64,000 nucleotides of DNA from Phenylobacterium sp. (GTDB lineage Bacteria > Pseudomonadota > Alphaproteobacteria > Caulobacterales > Caulobacteraceae). A model generated the notes under the pieces. It had not been told where the DNA came from and searched no databases. It was given only the letters and a program-made list of their open reading frames with translations. The position numbers and the translations under genes are program-made. Below are positions 17,233 through 25,758 of this stretch, piece after piece; position 1 is the first letter of the stretch; each line of letters begins with the position of its first letter. The stretch covers positions 186,001-250,000 of the forward strand of contig SSMU01000030.1 in NCBI GenBank assembly GCA_004799545.1. Direction: 5' to 3'.

Positions 17233-18416
17233 TTGAGCGCCTTGGCGATACGGTCGGCCAGCCGGCGGGCGACCTCGGCCTTGGGCGCGCGGTCCCAGCG
17301 TTCGACGCCTTTGGCGCTGACGATGGCCACGGCGTTGTCCTCGCCGCCCATGGTCCCTGCGACGCTGACGTCGTTGGCGACGATCCAGTCGCAGCCCTTC
17401 TTCGCCAGCTTGGCCTTGGCGTTGGCCTCCACGTCGTTGGTCTCGGCGGCGAAGCCGACGACCAGCTTCGGCCGGCGCTTGCCCTTCGACAGGGTCGCCA
17501 GGATGTCGGGGGTCTCGACCAGGGCGATCGGCTTGGGTGAGGCGCCGTCCTTCTTCACCTTGGCGGCGGCGACGCTTTCCGGTCGCCAGTCGGCGACGGC
17601 GGCGACGCAGACGGCGATATCGACCGGCAGGGCGGCCTCGCAGGCCTCGAGCATCTGTTGCGCCGTCTCGACATCGACGCGGCGGACGCCGGCCGGGGCG
17701 GCCAGCGCCGTCGGGCCGCTGACCAGGGTGACCTCGGCGCCGAGGCCCGCGAGCGCTGCGGCGATCGCATAGCCCTGCTTGCCGGACGAGCGGTTGGTGA
17801 TCACCCGCACCGGGTCGATCGGCTCGGCGGTGGGGCCGGCGGTGACCAGAGCGCGCTTGCCGGCCAGCGGCCGGCCGGTGGCCAAGGCGCCGAGGATCGC
17901 CTGGAAGATCGCCGCGGGCTCGGCCATGCGGCCGGGACCGAACTCGCCGCAGGCCATGGCGCCTTCGTCCGGACCCACGAAGCCGACGCCGTCGGCCTTC
18001 AGCGCGGCGAGGTTCCGGCGGGTGGCGGCGTGCTCCCACATGCGCACGTTCATCGCCGGGGCCATCAGCACCGGCTTGTCGGTGGCCAGGAGGGTGGTGG
18101 AGGCGAGGTCGTCGGCATGGCCGTTGGCCGCCTTGGCCATCAGGTCGGCGGTGGCCGGGGCCACGACCACCAGGTCGGCCGAGCGCGACAGCTCGATATG
18201 GCCCATCTCCGCCTCGTCGGTGAGCGAAAAGAGGTCGGCGTAGACCTTGTCCTCCGCCAGGGCGGAGAGCGAGAGGGGGGTGACGAACTGGGCGCCGGCC
18301 CGTGTCAGGATCGGGCGCACGGCGATCCCCGCCTTGCGCAGCAGGCGGGTCAGTTCCAGCGCCTTGTAGGCCGCGATGCCGCCGCCCACGATCAGGAGGA
18401 CCCGCTGTTCACTCAA
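17229..18416 (-). CDS. coaBC: Bifunctional phosphopantothenoylcysteine decarboxylase/phosphopantothenate-cysteine ligase
   Basis: 395 residues in two domains. The N-terminal flavoprotein decarboxylase CoaC (about 1-185) has VGGGIAAYK, the active-site region APAMNVRMW and the flap [10 protein letters not shown]. The C-terminal ligase CoaB has [23 protein letters not shown] and VAAVADWRP. It makes 4'-phosphopantetheine for coenzyme A. The TTG at 18414-18416 is preferred because GGAGGGG lies 9 bases upstream; an ATG at 18434 would add six residues but has no such site. Divergent from the LexA-box lipoprotein gene across the 18435-18599 gap. Confidence 0.93.
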
Positions 18417-18486
18417 GGGATTTCGCCCCTCCATCGCCCGCGCCAGCCTTATGCCAGATGGCGGCGCTGGACAAACCCGGCAAGTT

Positions 18487-18501
18487 GTTCCTTGTTCGTT
18501 C
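18487..18501 (+). promoter_or_regulatory. LexA (SOS) box 1
   Basis: GTTC-CTTGTTC-GTTC exactly matches the alphaproteobacterial LexA operator GTTC-N7-GTTC. It lies in the divergent coaBC/lipoprotein gap, 71 bp upstream of the TTG start chosen for coaBC and about 100 bp before the lipoprotein start. Confidence 0.72.
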
Positions 18502-18555
18502 TGAGAGGCCCGCAACCTGTGCGGGAAGAAGGACTCGACAAGCCCACAGACCTGT

Positions 18556-18570
18556 GTTCTTAGTTTGTTC
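18556..18570 (+). promoter_or_regulatory. LexA (SOS) box 2
   Basis: GTTC-TTAGTTT-GTTC is a second exact GTTC-N7-GTTC site, 69 bp from the first. A TATGAT element follows at 18582-18587, so the box covers the expected -35 region of the lipoprotein promoter. Confidence 0.76.
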
Positions 18571-18599
18571 TGAACCTTGGCTATGATCCGGGAGAGGAC

Positions 18600-19199
18600 A
18601 TGATGGTTGGGTTGAGGACGGCGCTGGGACTGGCGCTCTCGATTTCCGCGGCGGCGCTCATGGCGTCCTGCGATAACGGCCCCTCGGCGGTGCATTCGCG
18701 CGCCTCGGCCGATACCGCGGCTCCGGCCGCTAGCAGCGGGTCGGGCGCGAGCCGTTCGGACGATTATCGCTCCAACTACGCGAGCCGGGGCGGCGGCCAG
18801 GACGGCGGCGTCGACCACCGCAAGGACGATGTGAAGCTGGTCGAGGGCAAGCCCGTGTGGGCGGCTTCGCGCCGCTATTCGGCGGAGGACAACGCCCAGC
18901 GCGCCTTCGAACGCAACGGCGAGGCCTTCGGGGCCCGCTCCATCGACCAGTTCATCAAGAAGGCCCACGGCTTCGTCGACCACCCGCCGGCCGGCACCCA
19001 GACCCTGACCCGGGCCAATGGCGACACCCTGTTCTATGATCCGAAGGGCAACGTCTTCGCGGTGGCCAGCAAGGACGGCGCGCCCAGGACCATGTTCAAG
19101 CCGGACGACGGCCAGGCCTATTGGGACAAGCAGAAGGACCGCGAGGCGCGCAGCAAGATCGCCCGGCGCGGCCGGCGCAGCCAGGACGACGAGACCTGA
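18600..19199 (+). CDS. SOS-box-controlled lipoprotein with toxin-fold-like C-terminal domain
   Basis: 199 residues. A hydrophobic leader ends in ALMASC, a plausible lipobox, giving a lipoprotein with a disordered Ser/Ala/Gly linker (about 25-75). The C-terminal part (about 95-190) contains ERNGEAFGAR, FIKKAHGF, NGDTLFYDPKGNVFAV and DGAPRTMFKPDDGQAYW. This layout resembles the small BECR-type nuclease domains at the ends of polymorphic and contact-dependent toxins. There the segment usually reads HFxxHGxxFGA; here the two histidines are replaced (AFERNG). Either of two ATGs (18600, 18603) can start; the second has better spacing to GGAGAGG. Two LexA boxes lie upstream and the cupin gene follows after 5 bp. 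Domain assignment is from memory of family patterns. Confidence 0.62.
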   Translation: MMVGLRTALGLALSISAAALMASCDNGPSAVHSRASADTAAPAASSGSGASRSDDYRSNYASRGGGQDGGVDHRKDDVKLVEGKPVWAASRRYSAEDNAQRAFERNGEAFGARSIDQFIKKAHGFVDHPPAGTQTLTRANGDTLFYDPKGNVFAVASKDGAPRTMFKPDDGQAYWDKQKDREARSKIARRGRRSQDDET

Positions 19200-19204
19200 T
19201 CCCG

Positions 19205-19708
19205 GTGAGCGAACCGAAGCACATCGTCCGGCCCGACTGGTCGAGCGCCTGGCGCGGGCGCCATCCGTTCAATCCGGCCTCGGAGATGCGGATCCTGCGC
19301 CTGGGCGCGGCGGCGGGGCTGCAGCGGATCGGGGTCAACCTGATCCGCATCCCGCCGGGCAAGGAGAGCTTCATCCCCCATGCCCACAGCGCCGAGGAGG
19401 AGTTCCTCTATGTGCTGGAAGGCGCCGGCGAGGTGGTGCTGGACGGCGTCGCCCATCCGGTCGGTCCCGGCGACTTCGTGGGCTTCCCGATCGATGGGGT
19501 GGTCCACGCCCTGGTCTCCAAGGGCCCCGGCGACCTTGTCTACCTGACCGGCGGCGAGCGGAGCGCGGTCGAGGTGGCCGACATGCCGTCGATCGGCAAG
19601 ACCACAGTGTTCCGCGGCGGGACGATGACGCTGTTCGGCGAGGACGGGACCGAGACCCTCACCCAGGCCGAGTGGATGGCCCGCACCCAGCTGCCGGACG
19701 GAGGCTAG
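19205..19708 (+). CDS. Cupin domain protein
   Basis: 167 residues with one double-stranded beta-helix. Cupin motif 1 reads PHAHSAEEEFLYVLEGAGEV (two His and a Glu as metal ligands) and motif 2 lies near GPGDFVGFPIDGVVHAL. A longer upstream frame is antisense-like sequence inside the previous gene; the GTG at 19205 is the first sensible start but has only a weak ribosome-binding site, suggesting coupling to the lipoprotein gene 5 bp upstream. Similar cupins bind sugars or act as small metal-dependent enzymes; no substrate can be named. Its TAG stop shares CTAG with the convergent gene. Confidence 0.8.
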   Translation: MSEPKHIVRPDWSSAWRGRHPFNPASEMRILRLGAAAGLQRIGVNLIRIPPGKESFIPHAHSAEEEFLYVLEGAGEVVLDGVAHPVGPGDFVGFPIDGVVHALVSKGPGDLVYLTGGERSAVEVADMPSIGKTTVFRGGTMTLFGEDGTETLTQAEWMARTQLPDGG

Positions 19709-20016
19709 CGGCGGGCGACGAGGACATAGGCCAGCACGCCCGCCAGCACGGCGACGAGGGCGAGCGCGAGGACGATCAGCCAGACCCGCCCCGGCGTGCT
19801 GGGCTGTTCGTAGTCGGGGCCATGCTCGGCTTCGAGTTGCGAGAGCCGCCGCCAGCTGCTCGCCAGGACGACCACCATCAGCGCGGGCGGGGTGAGCTGC
19901 ACGATCTCGTGCAGACCGCCGCCCCTGCGGATCGTCAGGATCGCGCTGGCGATCAGGGCGCCGGCGATCAAGGCGCCGCCGGCCAGGATGAACCGCTTGC
20001 TTTCCCGGACCGTCAT
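19705..20016 (-). CDS. Small membrane protein of unknown function
   Basis: 103 residues with three hydrophobic segments (about 9-27, 41-54 and 79-99) separated by a charged loop SWRRLSQLEAEHGPD. It has a good GGGGGAG site 8 bases before the ATG. The stop is shared as CTAG with the convergent cupin gene. It sits 30 bp downstream of ubiB in the same direction, so it is probably the last gene of the ubiE-ubiB unit. No family recognised. Confidence 0.72.
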   Translation of the reverse strand: MTVRESKRFILAGGALIAGALIASAILTIRRGGGLHEIVQLTPPALMVVVLASSWRRLSQLEAEHGPDYEQPSTPGRVWLIVLALALVAVLAGVLAYVLVARR

Positions 20017-20046
20017 GGGCGCTCCCCCGAGGCTCCGGGGAGGAGA

Positions 20047-21552
20047 CTAGCGCAGCAGGTGGCCCAGCAGGAAGGCCGCGCCCGAGGCCAGGGCGCCGAG
20101 GGCGAACCACAGCAGCCGCGACCGCTCACGGGCCGCGTGGATGATCGTGGTCGGGGCGAACGGGGCCTCGGCCAGCCGGGCCAGGTTGCGGACCGCGGTC
20201 TGGGCTTCACCGGCGAAGCGGCGGACTTGGCTGGCCGGCGACAGTTCGCGCGCGATCCAGCGGCGCACCACCGGCTCGGCGGCGGCCCAGATGTCGTGGT
20301 CCGGATCGATCCGCCGGGCGACGCCCTCCACCGTCATCATGGTCTTCTGCAACAGCACCAGTTCCGGCCGCAGCCGCATGTCGAACAGGGCGGTGATCTC
20401 GAACAACTGGGTCAGCACCCGGCTCATCGCCACCTGGCTGGCGGCGCGGCCGAACACCGGCTCGCCCACCGCCCGCAACGCCTGGGCGAAGGCCGAGACG
20501 CTGTGGGTCGCCGGCACATAGCCCGCCTCGAAGTGGACCCGGGCCACCCGCTCGTAGTCGCGCTGCAGGAAGCCCCAGAGGATCTCGGCCAGGTAGCGCC
20601 GTTCCGGCGCGCCCAGCCGGCCGATGATCCCGAAGTCCACGGCGGTCAGCTGGGCCGGCGGCGCCACGAACAGGTTGCCCTCGTGCAGGTCGGCGTGGAA
20701 GACGCCATGGTCCAGCGCCTGGGCCAGGAAGGCGCGGATCAGGTTGTCGGCCAGGGCCTTGCGGTCGAGCCCCGGCTGGTCCAGCGCTTCGGCGTCCGAC
20801 AGCGGCTGGCCCTTGGCCCATTCCAGGGTCAGCACCCGCTTGCCGACCCCCTCCCAGACCACTGGCGGGGCGCGCATGTAGCCGTCGTGGGCCATCACCT
20901 CGCCGAGCTCGTCGGCGCCGGCCGCTTCGAGCCTGAGGTCCAGCTCCAGCTCGGTGGCGCGGATCACGGTGGCCGCGAAGCCGCGCGGCTCCAGCCGCCG
21001 CGCCGCCGGCGCCCAGCGCTCGACCAGGCGGGCGGCGAGCGCCAGGACCTCACCGTCCTCCGCCACCCGCCGGGCGATGGCCGGGCGCAGCACCTTGACC
21101 GCGACGCGGCGGCCATCGGGCAGCGTGGCGTCGTGCGCCTGGGCCAGGGAGGCGGCGGCCACCGGCTCGCCGAAGGTCGCGAACACCGCCTCGATCGGCC
21201 GGCCCAGCTCACGCTCGATCTCCACGCGGGCCTGGGCGGTGGGGAAGGGGGCCAGCCGGTCCTTCAACCGCGACAGGTCCTCGGCGAACTGCGCCCCGAA
21301 CAGGTCCGCGCGGGTGGAGAGCAGCTGGCCGAGCTTGATCGCCACCGGCCCCAGCCGCTCCAGCGAGCGCGCCAGCCTCTCGCCCGGCCGGCCGTCGCGG
21401 GCGCCCCGTCCGGCGAACAGACGAAGCGACTTGGAGAGGGTGGCGACCGCCGGTGGATAGAGCGGGTCGAGCTCGGCCGGCAGCAGGGCGTCGTTGCGCG
21501 CCAGCACCCAGGCCGCGCCGATCAGCCGGCCGAGGGCCGCGGGGCCGCGCAT
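20047..21552 (-). CDS. ubiB: Ubiquinone biosynthesis kinase-like protein UbiB
   Basis: 501 residues of the ABC1/ADCK/UbiB atypical kinase family. The KxGQ motif appears as AIKLGQLLSTRADLF, the Ala-rich loop as PVAAASLAQAH, the catalytic loop as GVFHADLHEGNLF and the metal site as AVDFGIIGRL. The C-terminus carries one or two membrane helices (around 470-500). UbiB is needed for aerobic ubiquinone synthesis, probably through ATPase activity on lipid precursors. The ATG at 21552 lies 4 bp after the ubiE stop. Confidence 0.94.
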   Translation of the reverse strand: MRGPAALGRLIGAAWVLARNDALLPAELDPLYPPAVATLSKSLRLFAGRGARDGRPGERLARSLERLGPVAIKLGQLLSTRADLFGAQFAEDLSRLKDRLAPFPTAQARVEIERELGRPIEAVFATFGEPVAAASLAQAHDATLPDGRRVAVKVLRPAIARRVAEDGEVLALAARLVERWAPAARRLEPRGFAATVIRATELELDLRLEAAGADELGEVMAHDGYMRAPPVVWEGVGKRVLTLEWAKGQPLSDAEALDQPGLDRKALADNLIRAFLAQALDHGVFHADLHEGNLFVAPPAQLTAVDFGIIGRLGAPERRYLAEILWGFLQRDYERVARVHFEAGYVPATHSVSAFAQALRAVGEPVFGRAASQVAMSRVLTQLFEITALFDMRLRPELVLLQKTMMTVEGVARRIDPDHDIWAAAEPVVRRWIARELSPASQVRRFAGEAQTAVRNLARLAEAPFAPTTIIHAARERSRLLWFALGALASGAAFLLGHLLR

Positions 21553-21556
21553 GACC

Positions 21557-22309
21557 CTAGATCGCCCGTCCGGTATGCAGGGCGGCGACCCCGCCGGCAA
21601 AGTTGGTGACGTCGACGCGGGAGAATCCGGCCTCGCCGATCATCGCCGCGAACCGCTTCTGGTCGGGGAAGCGGCGGATGCTCTCGACCAGGTACTGGTA
21701 GGACTCGCGATCGCCGGCCACCCGCGCCCCGATCTCCGGGATCACCTTGAAGGAATAGGCGTCGTAGGCGGCCCGCAGGGCCTCGGTGACCGGCCGGGAG
21801 AATTCCAGGCAGAGGAACCGGCCGCCGGGCTTCAGCACCCGGCGCGCTTCGCGCAGCGCGGCGGGGATGTCGGTCACGTTGCGGATGCCGAAGGCGATCA
21901 CATAGGCGTCGGCGCAGGCGCCGGGCAGCGGCAGCCGCTGCGCATCGCCCACCGCCCAGGCGATCTCCGGCTCCGAGCCGCGCTCGCGCCCGGCGGTCAC
22001 CATCTCGGCGTTGTAGTCGACCACCAGGACCTGGGCGTCGGGGCCGCCGCGGCGCAGCTGGGCGCGCCGCGCCATCCGCGCCACACGCCGGGCGATGTCG
22101 CCGGTGCCGCCGGCGCAGTCGATGATCACCTCGCCGGGCTGCGGATTGAGCCGCGCCGCCACGGCGTCCTTCCACAGCCGGTGCACGCCCGCGCTCATCA
22201 GGTCGTTCATCAGGTCGTAGCGGCGGGCCACGCGGTCGAACACGCCGCGCACCAGGCCGGGCTTTTCCCCGGGGTCGACGTCGCGGAATCCGAAGGTGGC
22301 GGCAGGCAT
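21557..22309 (-). CDS. ubiE: Demethylmenaquinone/ubiquinone methyltransferase UbiE
   Basis: 250 residues of class I SAM-dependent methyltransferase. UbiE signatures are visible: [17 protein letters not shown] at the start, the SAM loop [12 protein letters not shown], and [26 protein letters not shown]. It catalyses the C-methylation of the quinone ring in ubiquinone synthesis. The ATG at 22309 opens the conserved [11 protein letters not shown]; the open frame further upstream is antisense to mutM. It diverges from mutM and leads into ubiB. Confidence 0.95.
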   Translation of the reverse strand: MPAATFGFRDVDPGEKPGLVRGVFDRVARRYDLMNDLMSAGVHRLWKDAVAARLNPQPGEVIIDCAGGTGDIARRVARMARRAQLRRGGPDAQVLVVDYNAEMVTAGRERGSEPEIAWAVGDAQRLPLPGACADAYVIAFGIRNVTDIPAALREARRVLKPGGRFLCLEFSRPVTEALRAAYDAYSFKVIPEIGARVAGDRESYQYLVESIRRFPDQKRFAAMIGEAGFSRVDVTNFAGGVAALHTGRAI

Positions 22310-22373
22310 GGCGAGCCTCTTAAACGCCAACCCCTTGGCGCGCCATCCCGCGCGTGCCAAGGCTCCGCGTGAC

Positions 22374-23252
22374 ATGCCCGAACTTCCCGAGGTCGAGACC
22401 GTCCGTGGCGGCCTGGCGCCCGTCCTGGAGGGCCACCGGCTGGCCCGCGTCGAGGCGCGGCGGCCGAACCTGCGCTTTCCCCTGCCCGAGAACTTCGTCC
22501 AGCAGTTGACCGGGGCCACCATCCTGCGGCTCGACCGGCGGGCGAAATACCTGCTGGCGCGGCTGGATCGCGAGGACACCCTGGTCATGCACCTGGGCAT
22601 GAGCGGCCGCTTCGAGATCGCCAAATCTCGAGAAGACAGGCCTGAGGGCGTGGAACGGCCGGGTGAGTTCCACTACGCGCCGGATCCCGATCCCAAGCAC
22701 GCCCACGTGGTGTTCGAGACCGAGGCCGGGGCGCGGGTCACCTACTACGACCCCCGCCGGTTTGGCTACATGAGCCTGATCAACACCGCGACGCTTCACC
22801 TGCATCCCTGGTTCGCGGGCCTGGGACCGGAGCCGCTGTTCGAGGCCTTCGACGCCGCCCACCTGAAACACGCCTTTGCCGGCCGCAAGCAGGGCCCCAA
22901 GACCCTGCTGCTCGACCAACGGATCGTGGCGGGTTTGGGCAACATCTATGTCTGCGAGGCGCTGAACCGGGCGCGCATCTCGCCCTTCAAGGCTGCTGGG
23001 AAGATCTCGCTGGCTCGCCTGGAGGGATTGGTCACGACGATCAAGGACGTGCTGCGCGAGGCCATCGCCGCCGGCGGCTCGACGCTTCGCGACTATGCGC
23101 AGGCCGATGGCGCGCTCGGCTACTTCCAGCACCGCTTTCGGGTCTATGACCGTGAGGGCGAGCCCTGCCTGAACCCGGGCCACAAGGGCGTTATCGCCCG
23201 CAAGGTCCAGGCCGGGCGCTCCACCTTCTACTGTCCGGTCTGCCAGACATGA
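22374..23252 (+). CDS. mutM: Formamidopyrimidine-DNA glycosylase
   Basis: 292 residues. The start [13 protein letters not shown] supplies the catalytic N-terminal Pro and Glu. [11 protein letters not shown], the helix-two-turn-helix region and the C-terminal zinc finger complete the family profile. The enzyme removes 8-oxoguanine and nicks the abasic site. The finger here reads C265-x4-H270-x16-C287-x2-C290, so one of the usual four cysteines is a histidine; zinc binding remains possible. The stop overlaps the next start (ATGA). Confidence 0.95.
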   Translation: MPELPEVETVRGGLAPVLEGHRLARVEARRPNLRFPLPENFVQQLTGATILRLDRRAKYLLARLDREDTLVMHLGMSGRFEIAKSREDRPEGVERPGEFHYAPDPDPKHAHVVFETEAGARVTYYDPRRFGYMSLINTATLHLHPWFAGLGPEPLFEAFDAAHLKHAFAGRKQGPKTLLLDQRIVAGLGNIYVCEALNRARISPFKAAGKISLARLEGLVTTIKDVLREAIAAGGSTLRDYAQADGALGYFQHRFRVYDREGEPCLNPGHKGVIARKVQAGRSTFYCPVCQT

Positions 23253-24133
23253 TCGCGCGCCGCCTCCGGTCCTGGGTCGCGGGCGCACTCGGCGCGCTCC
23301 TGGCGCTCGCCTCCGCCGGCGCGGCGGCCGCCGAACCGCCGGTCTGGGTGGTGAAGGACAAGGATTCAGAGCTCGTGCTGTTCGGCTCGGTCCACGTCCT
23401 GCCGCCAGGCCTGAAGTGGGAGCCGCCGGCCCTGAAGCGGGCGATCGCCGGCGCCGACGACATCTGGTTCGAACTGCCGGTCGACCCGGCGACCGAGGCG
23501 GCCACCGCCCAGCTCGCCACCCAGCTCGGCGTGCTGCCCCCCGACCAGTCGCTGTTCCGGCTGCTGCCGCCGGCCGACTCCGCCCAGCTCGCCCGGGTCG
23601 CCCAGGCCTATGGCGTCTCGACCATGCTGCTCGACCGGCTGAAGCCCTGGATGGCGGAGATCGCCCTGGCTGGCGCCGCCTATCGGAAGTCGGGCGCGGA
23701 GACCGGCTCCGGCGTCGAGCAGGCGCTCTCCGCCGAGGCGCCGGCCACCGCCCAGCGCCGCGCCTTCGAGACCCCGGCCGAGCAGCTGGGCATCTTCGCC
23801 GCCACGCCGGTCCCCGAGCAGATCGTCTCGCTCCGGGAGACCATGAAGGAGCTGGAGGACAAGCCCGACGAATACGACACCCTGATCCGCGCCTGGACCT
23901 CGGGCGACGTGGCGGCCCTGGAGAAGGAGGCGCTCGACCCGCTCCGCGAGGCCTCGCCCGGCCTCTTCCGGCGCATCGTCACCGAGCGCAACGACCGCTG
24001 GATCGCGACCCTGCAGGCCCGACTGAGGGGCAAGGGCCGCACGGTCGTGGTGGTGGGCGTCGGCCACCTCGTGGGCCCGGGCGGTCTGCCGGCCCGGCTC
24101 AGGGCGCTTGGCTATTCGGTGCAGGGGCCTTAA
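23249..24133 (+). CDS. TraB/GumN family protein
   Basis: 294 residues with a signal peptide (1-28, ending AAAAEPP). TraB/GumN signatures include [44 protein letters not shown] and [19 protein letters not shown]. The GxxH and ExN-x-x-W elements are those proposed as metal-dependent protease residues in the wider Tiki/TraB superfamily. Translation is coupled to mutM by ATGA. Its role in bacteria is unknown. Confidence 0.88.
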   Translation: MIARRLRSWVAGALGALLALASAGAAAAEPPVWVVKDKDSELVLFGSVHVLPPGLKWEPPALKRAIAGADDIWFELPVDPATEAATAQLATQLGVLPPDQSLFRLLPPADSAQLARVAQAYGVSTMLLDRLKPWMAEIALAGAAYRKSGAETGSGVEQALSAEAPATAQRRAFETPAEQLGIFAATPVPEQIVSLRETMKELEDKPDEYDTLIRAWTSGDVAALEKEALDPLREASPGLFRRIVTERNDRWIATLQARLRGKGRTVVVVGVGHLVGPGGLPARLRALGYSVQGP

Positions 24134-24162
24134 GCGCACCTTCGAACCCCGCGGAGACCGCC

Positions 24163-24939
24163 ATGAGCTTCGAGACCCTGCTCGTCGAGACCACGGACGC
24201 GGTGACCCTGATCCGGCTGAACCGGCCGCAGGCGCTGAACGCCCTGAACAGCCTGCTGCTCAGCGAACTCGCCGCGGCGCTCGACCAGGCCGAGGCCGAC
24301 GAGGCCATCCACTGCGTGGTGCTGACCGGCTCGGACCGCGCCTTCGCCGCCGGCGCCGACATCAAGGAGATGTCGGACAAGACCTACGCCGAGATGTTCG
24401 CCCAGGACTTCTTCACCAAGGGCGCGCGGCGCATCGAGCAGTTCCGCAAGCCGATCATCGCCGCGGTGGCGGGCTACGCCCTGGGCGGCGGCTGCGAGCT
24501 CGCCATGCTCTGCGACTTCATCCTGGCCGCCGACACCGCCAAGTTCGGCCAGCCGGAGATCAACCTGGGCGTCATGCCGGGCATCGGCGGCACCCAGCGG
24601 CTGACCCGCTTCGTCGGTAAGTCCAAGGCCATGGAGATGGTGCTGACCGCCCGGATGATGGACGCCGCCGAGGCCGAGCGGGCGGGCCTGGTTTCCCGGG
24701 TGGTGCCGGCCGACACCCTGATCGGCGAGGCCATGACCGCGGCCGCCAAGATCGCCGCCCAATCGCCGCTGGCGGTGATGATGAACAAGGAGCTGGTGAA
24801 CGCCGCCTACGAGACCACGCTCGCCACCGGCGTGGCCATGGAACGGCGGCTGTTCCACTCGCTGTTCGCCTTCGAGGACCAGAAGGAGGGCATGGCGGCC
24901 TTCCTGGGCAAGCGTCCGCCGAAATTCACCGGCAAGTAG
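24163..24939 (+). CDS. Enoyl-CoA hydratase
   Basis: 258 residues of crotonase fold. The oxyanion-hole regions [11 protein letters not shown] and [13 protein letters not shown] are present, with catalytic glutamates in GCELAM and the following [17 protein letters not shown]. This is the arrangement of short-chain enoyl-CoA hydratases that hydrate trans-2-enoyl-CoA in fatty-acid or phenylacetate breakdown. The ATG at 24163 gives the standard length; GGAGA lies 7 bases upstream. It stands alone between the TraB gene and rpsT. Confidence 0.92.
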   Translation: MSFETLLVETTDAVTLIRLNRPQALNALNSLLLSELAAALDQAEADEAIHCVVLTGSDRAFAAGADIKEMSDKTYAEMFAQDFFTKGARRIEQFRKPIIAAVAGYALGGGCELAMLCDFILAADTAKFGQPEINLGVMPGIGGTQRLTRFVGKSKAMEMVLTARMMDAAEAERAGLVSRVVPADTLIGEAMTAAAKIAAQSPLAVMMNKELVNAAYETTLATGVAMERRLFHSLFAFEDQKEGMAAFLGKRPPKFTGK

Positions 24940-24965
24940 AGGCGCGCAAAAGGCCGCCCGCGGCA

Positions 24966-24994
24966 TTGACCCTGCGGCTGCGGTCCCGTATATC
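24966..24994 (+). promoter_or_regulatory. rpsT promoter
   Basis: TTGACC (24966-24971), a 17-bp spacer and TATATC (24989-24994) make a good housekeeping promoter. Transcription would start near 25001, giving a leader of about 70 nt. Confidence 0.68.
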
Positions 24995-25018
24995 CGCGCC
25001 TCCTAATTTCACGCCCGG

Positions 25019-25036
25019 TCCCCAAGTTCTTGGGGA
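25019..25036 (+). promoter_or_regulatory. Hairpin in the rpsT leader
   Basis: TCCCCAAGTTCTTGGGGA is a perfect inverted repeat (7-bp stem if GTTC is the loop) about 36 nt before the S20 start codon. Its 3' arm runs straight into GGAGGTGGGG. It could be a stability element or an S20 feedback site; neither is proven. Confidence 0.5.
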
Positions 25037-25071
25037 GGTGGGGCGCGTTTGTTTTTGAAGAGCTCCGAACC

Positions 25072-25341
25072 ATGGCCAACACGCCCGGCTCCAAAAAGGC
25101 GGTCCGCAAGATCGCCCGCCGCACCGAAGTCAACAAGTCGCGCCGGTCGCGCGTCCGCACCTACCTGCGGATGTTCGACGAGGCGGTCACCGCCGGTGAC
25201 ACCGACAAGGCCAAGGCGGCCTTCGTCGAGGCGCAGTCGGAAGTGATGCGCGCCGTCTCCAAGGGCGTGCTGCACCGGAACACCGGCTCGCGGAAGGTGT
25301 CGCGGCTGGCGGCCCAGCTGCGCAAGCTGTCGGCGGCCTGA
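25072..25341 (+). CDS. rpsT: 30S ribosomal protein S20
   Basis: 89 residues, the normal length, opening [19 protein letters not shown] and ending with the conserved [20 protein letters not shown]. Three basic helices bind 16S rRNA in the 30S body. The ATG at 25072 is used because a 14-residue upstream extension is not part of the family. It is followed by two hairpins, the second a strong terminator, and then by dnaA, as in Caulobacter. Confidence 0.97.
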   Translation: MANTPGSKKAVRKIARRTEVNKSRRSRVRTYLRMFDEAVTAGDTDKAKAAFVEAQSEVMRAVSKGVLHRNTGSRKVSRLAAQLRKLSAA

Positions 25342-25354
25342 AGGCAAGCGCCGA

Positions 25355-25373
25355 GGGCCCCAGATTGGGGCCC
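25355..25373 (+). terminator. Hairpin after rpsT
   Basis: GGGCCCC-AGATT-GGGGCCC forms a 7-bp GC stem 13 nt after the rpsT stop. No T-tract follows, so it may protect the mRNA 3' end or assist the terminator downstream. Confidence 0.55.
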
Positions 25374-25412
25374 GAATACCCCGGCGACCGATAGGATTTC
25401 AGGCTGTGGAAG

Positions 25413-25437
25413 AGGCGTCCGAAAGGGCGCCTTTTTT
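25413..25437 (+). terminator. Intrinsic terminator of rpsT
   Basis: AGGCGTCC-GAAA-GGGCGCCT with a stable tetraloop (one G-T pair) is followed by six T residues. It separates rpsT from the dnaA control region. Confidence 0.85.
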
Positions 25438-25758
25438 GTTGTCCGCCAGCCCGCTCTCCGGCGCCGCTGCGACCAATCTTCCCATCGGCTTGTCGCAAAA
25501 CCGACGTTTCCCTTGGCGGAAAAGGGCTCTTGGCGAGTCAACGAAAATATCGCTGGCCTGCGCTAAGAATCCCCGTTGACCGGCCCCCGGCCCCGACTAG
25601 TGTCAACGGTCTTACAGGCGTCTTTTACTAATCCCGGATCCAAACCGGGGGCCGGCGGCACACAACTGTTCGCTGGGTAAGCACCTGTTTGTCTTGAGAA
25701 AAGTCGGCTGGGGCGAGGGGTCCCGGAACGATGGGCGGGTTCGATGGGGTTGGCGAGG
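25438..25758 (+). promoter_or_regulatory. dnaA control region and leader
   Basis: This is the only long stretch without a gene (25342-25758 including the rpsT terminators). It holds two GANTC sites for the CcrM methyltransferase, GAGTC at 25535-25539 and GAATC at 25567-25571. The heptamer GTCAACG occurs at 25537-25543, inverted at 25574-25580, and again at 25602-25608; the last two form the arms CCGTTGAC/GTCAACGG (25573-25580 and 25602-25609). A possible -35 TTGACC is at 25576-25581, with TAGTGT at 25598-25603 as a weak -10. In Caulobacter the dnaA promoter also carries a GANTC site whose methylation state affects expression, and the mRNA has a long leader. A leader of roughly 140 nt would result here. 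Confidence 0.65.

Noticed and set aside
25342..25758. Replication origin beside dnaA
   Set aside because: No cluster of DnaA boxes or AT-rich unwinding region; the Caulobacter origin lies elsewhere, so this is treated as a promoter and leader.
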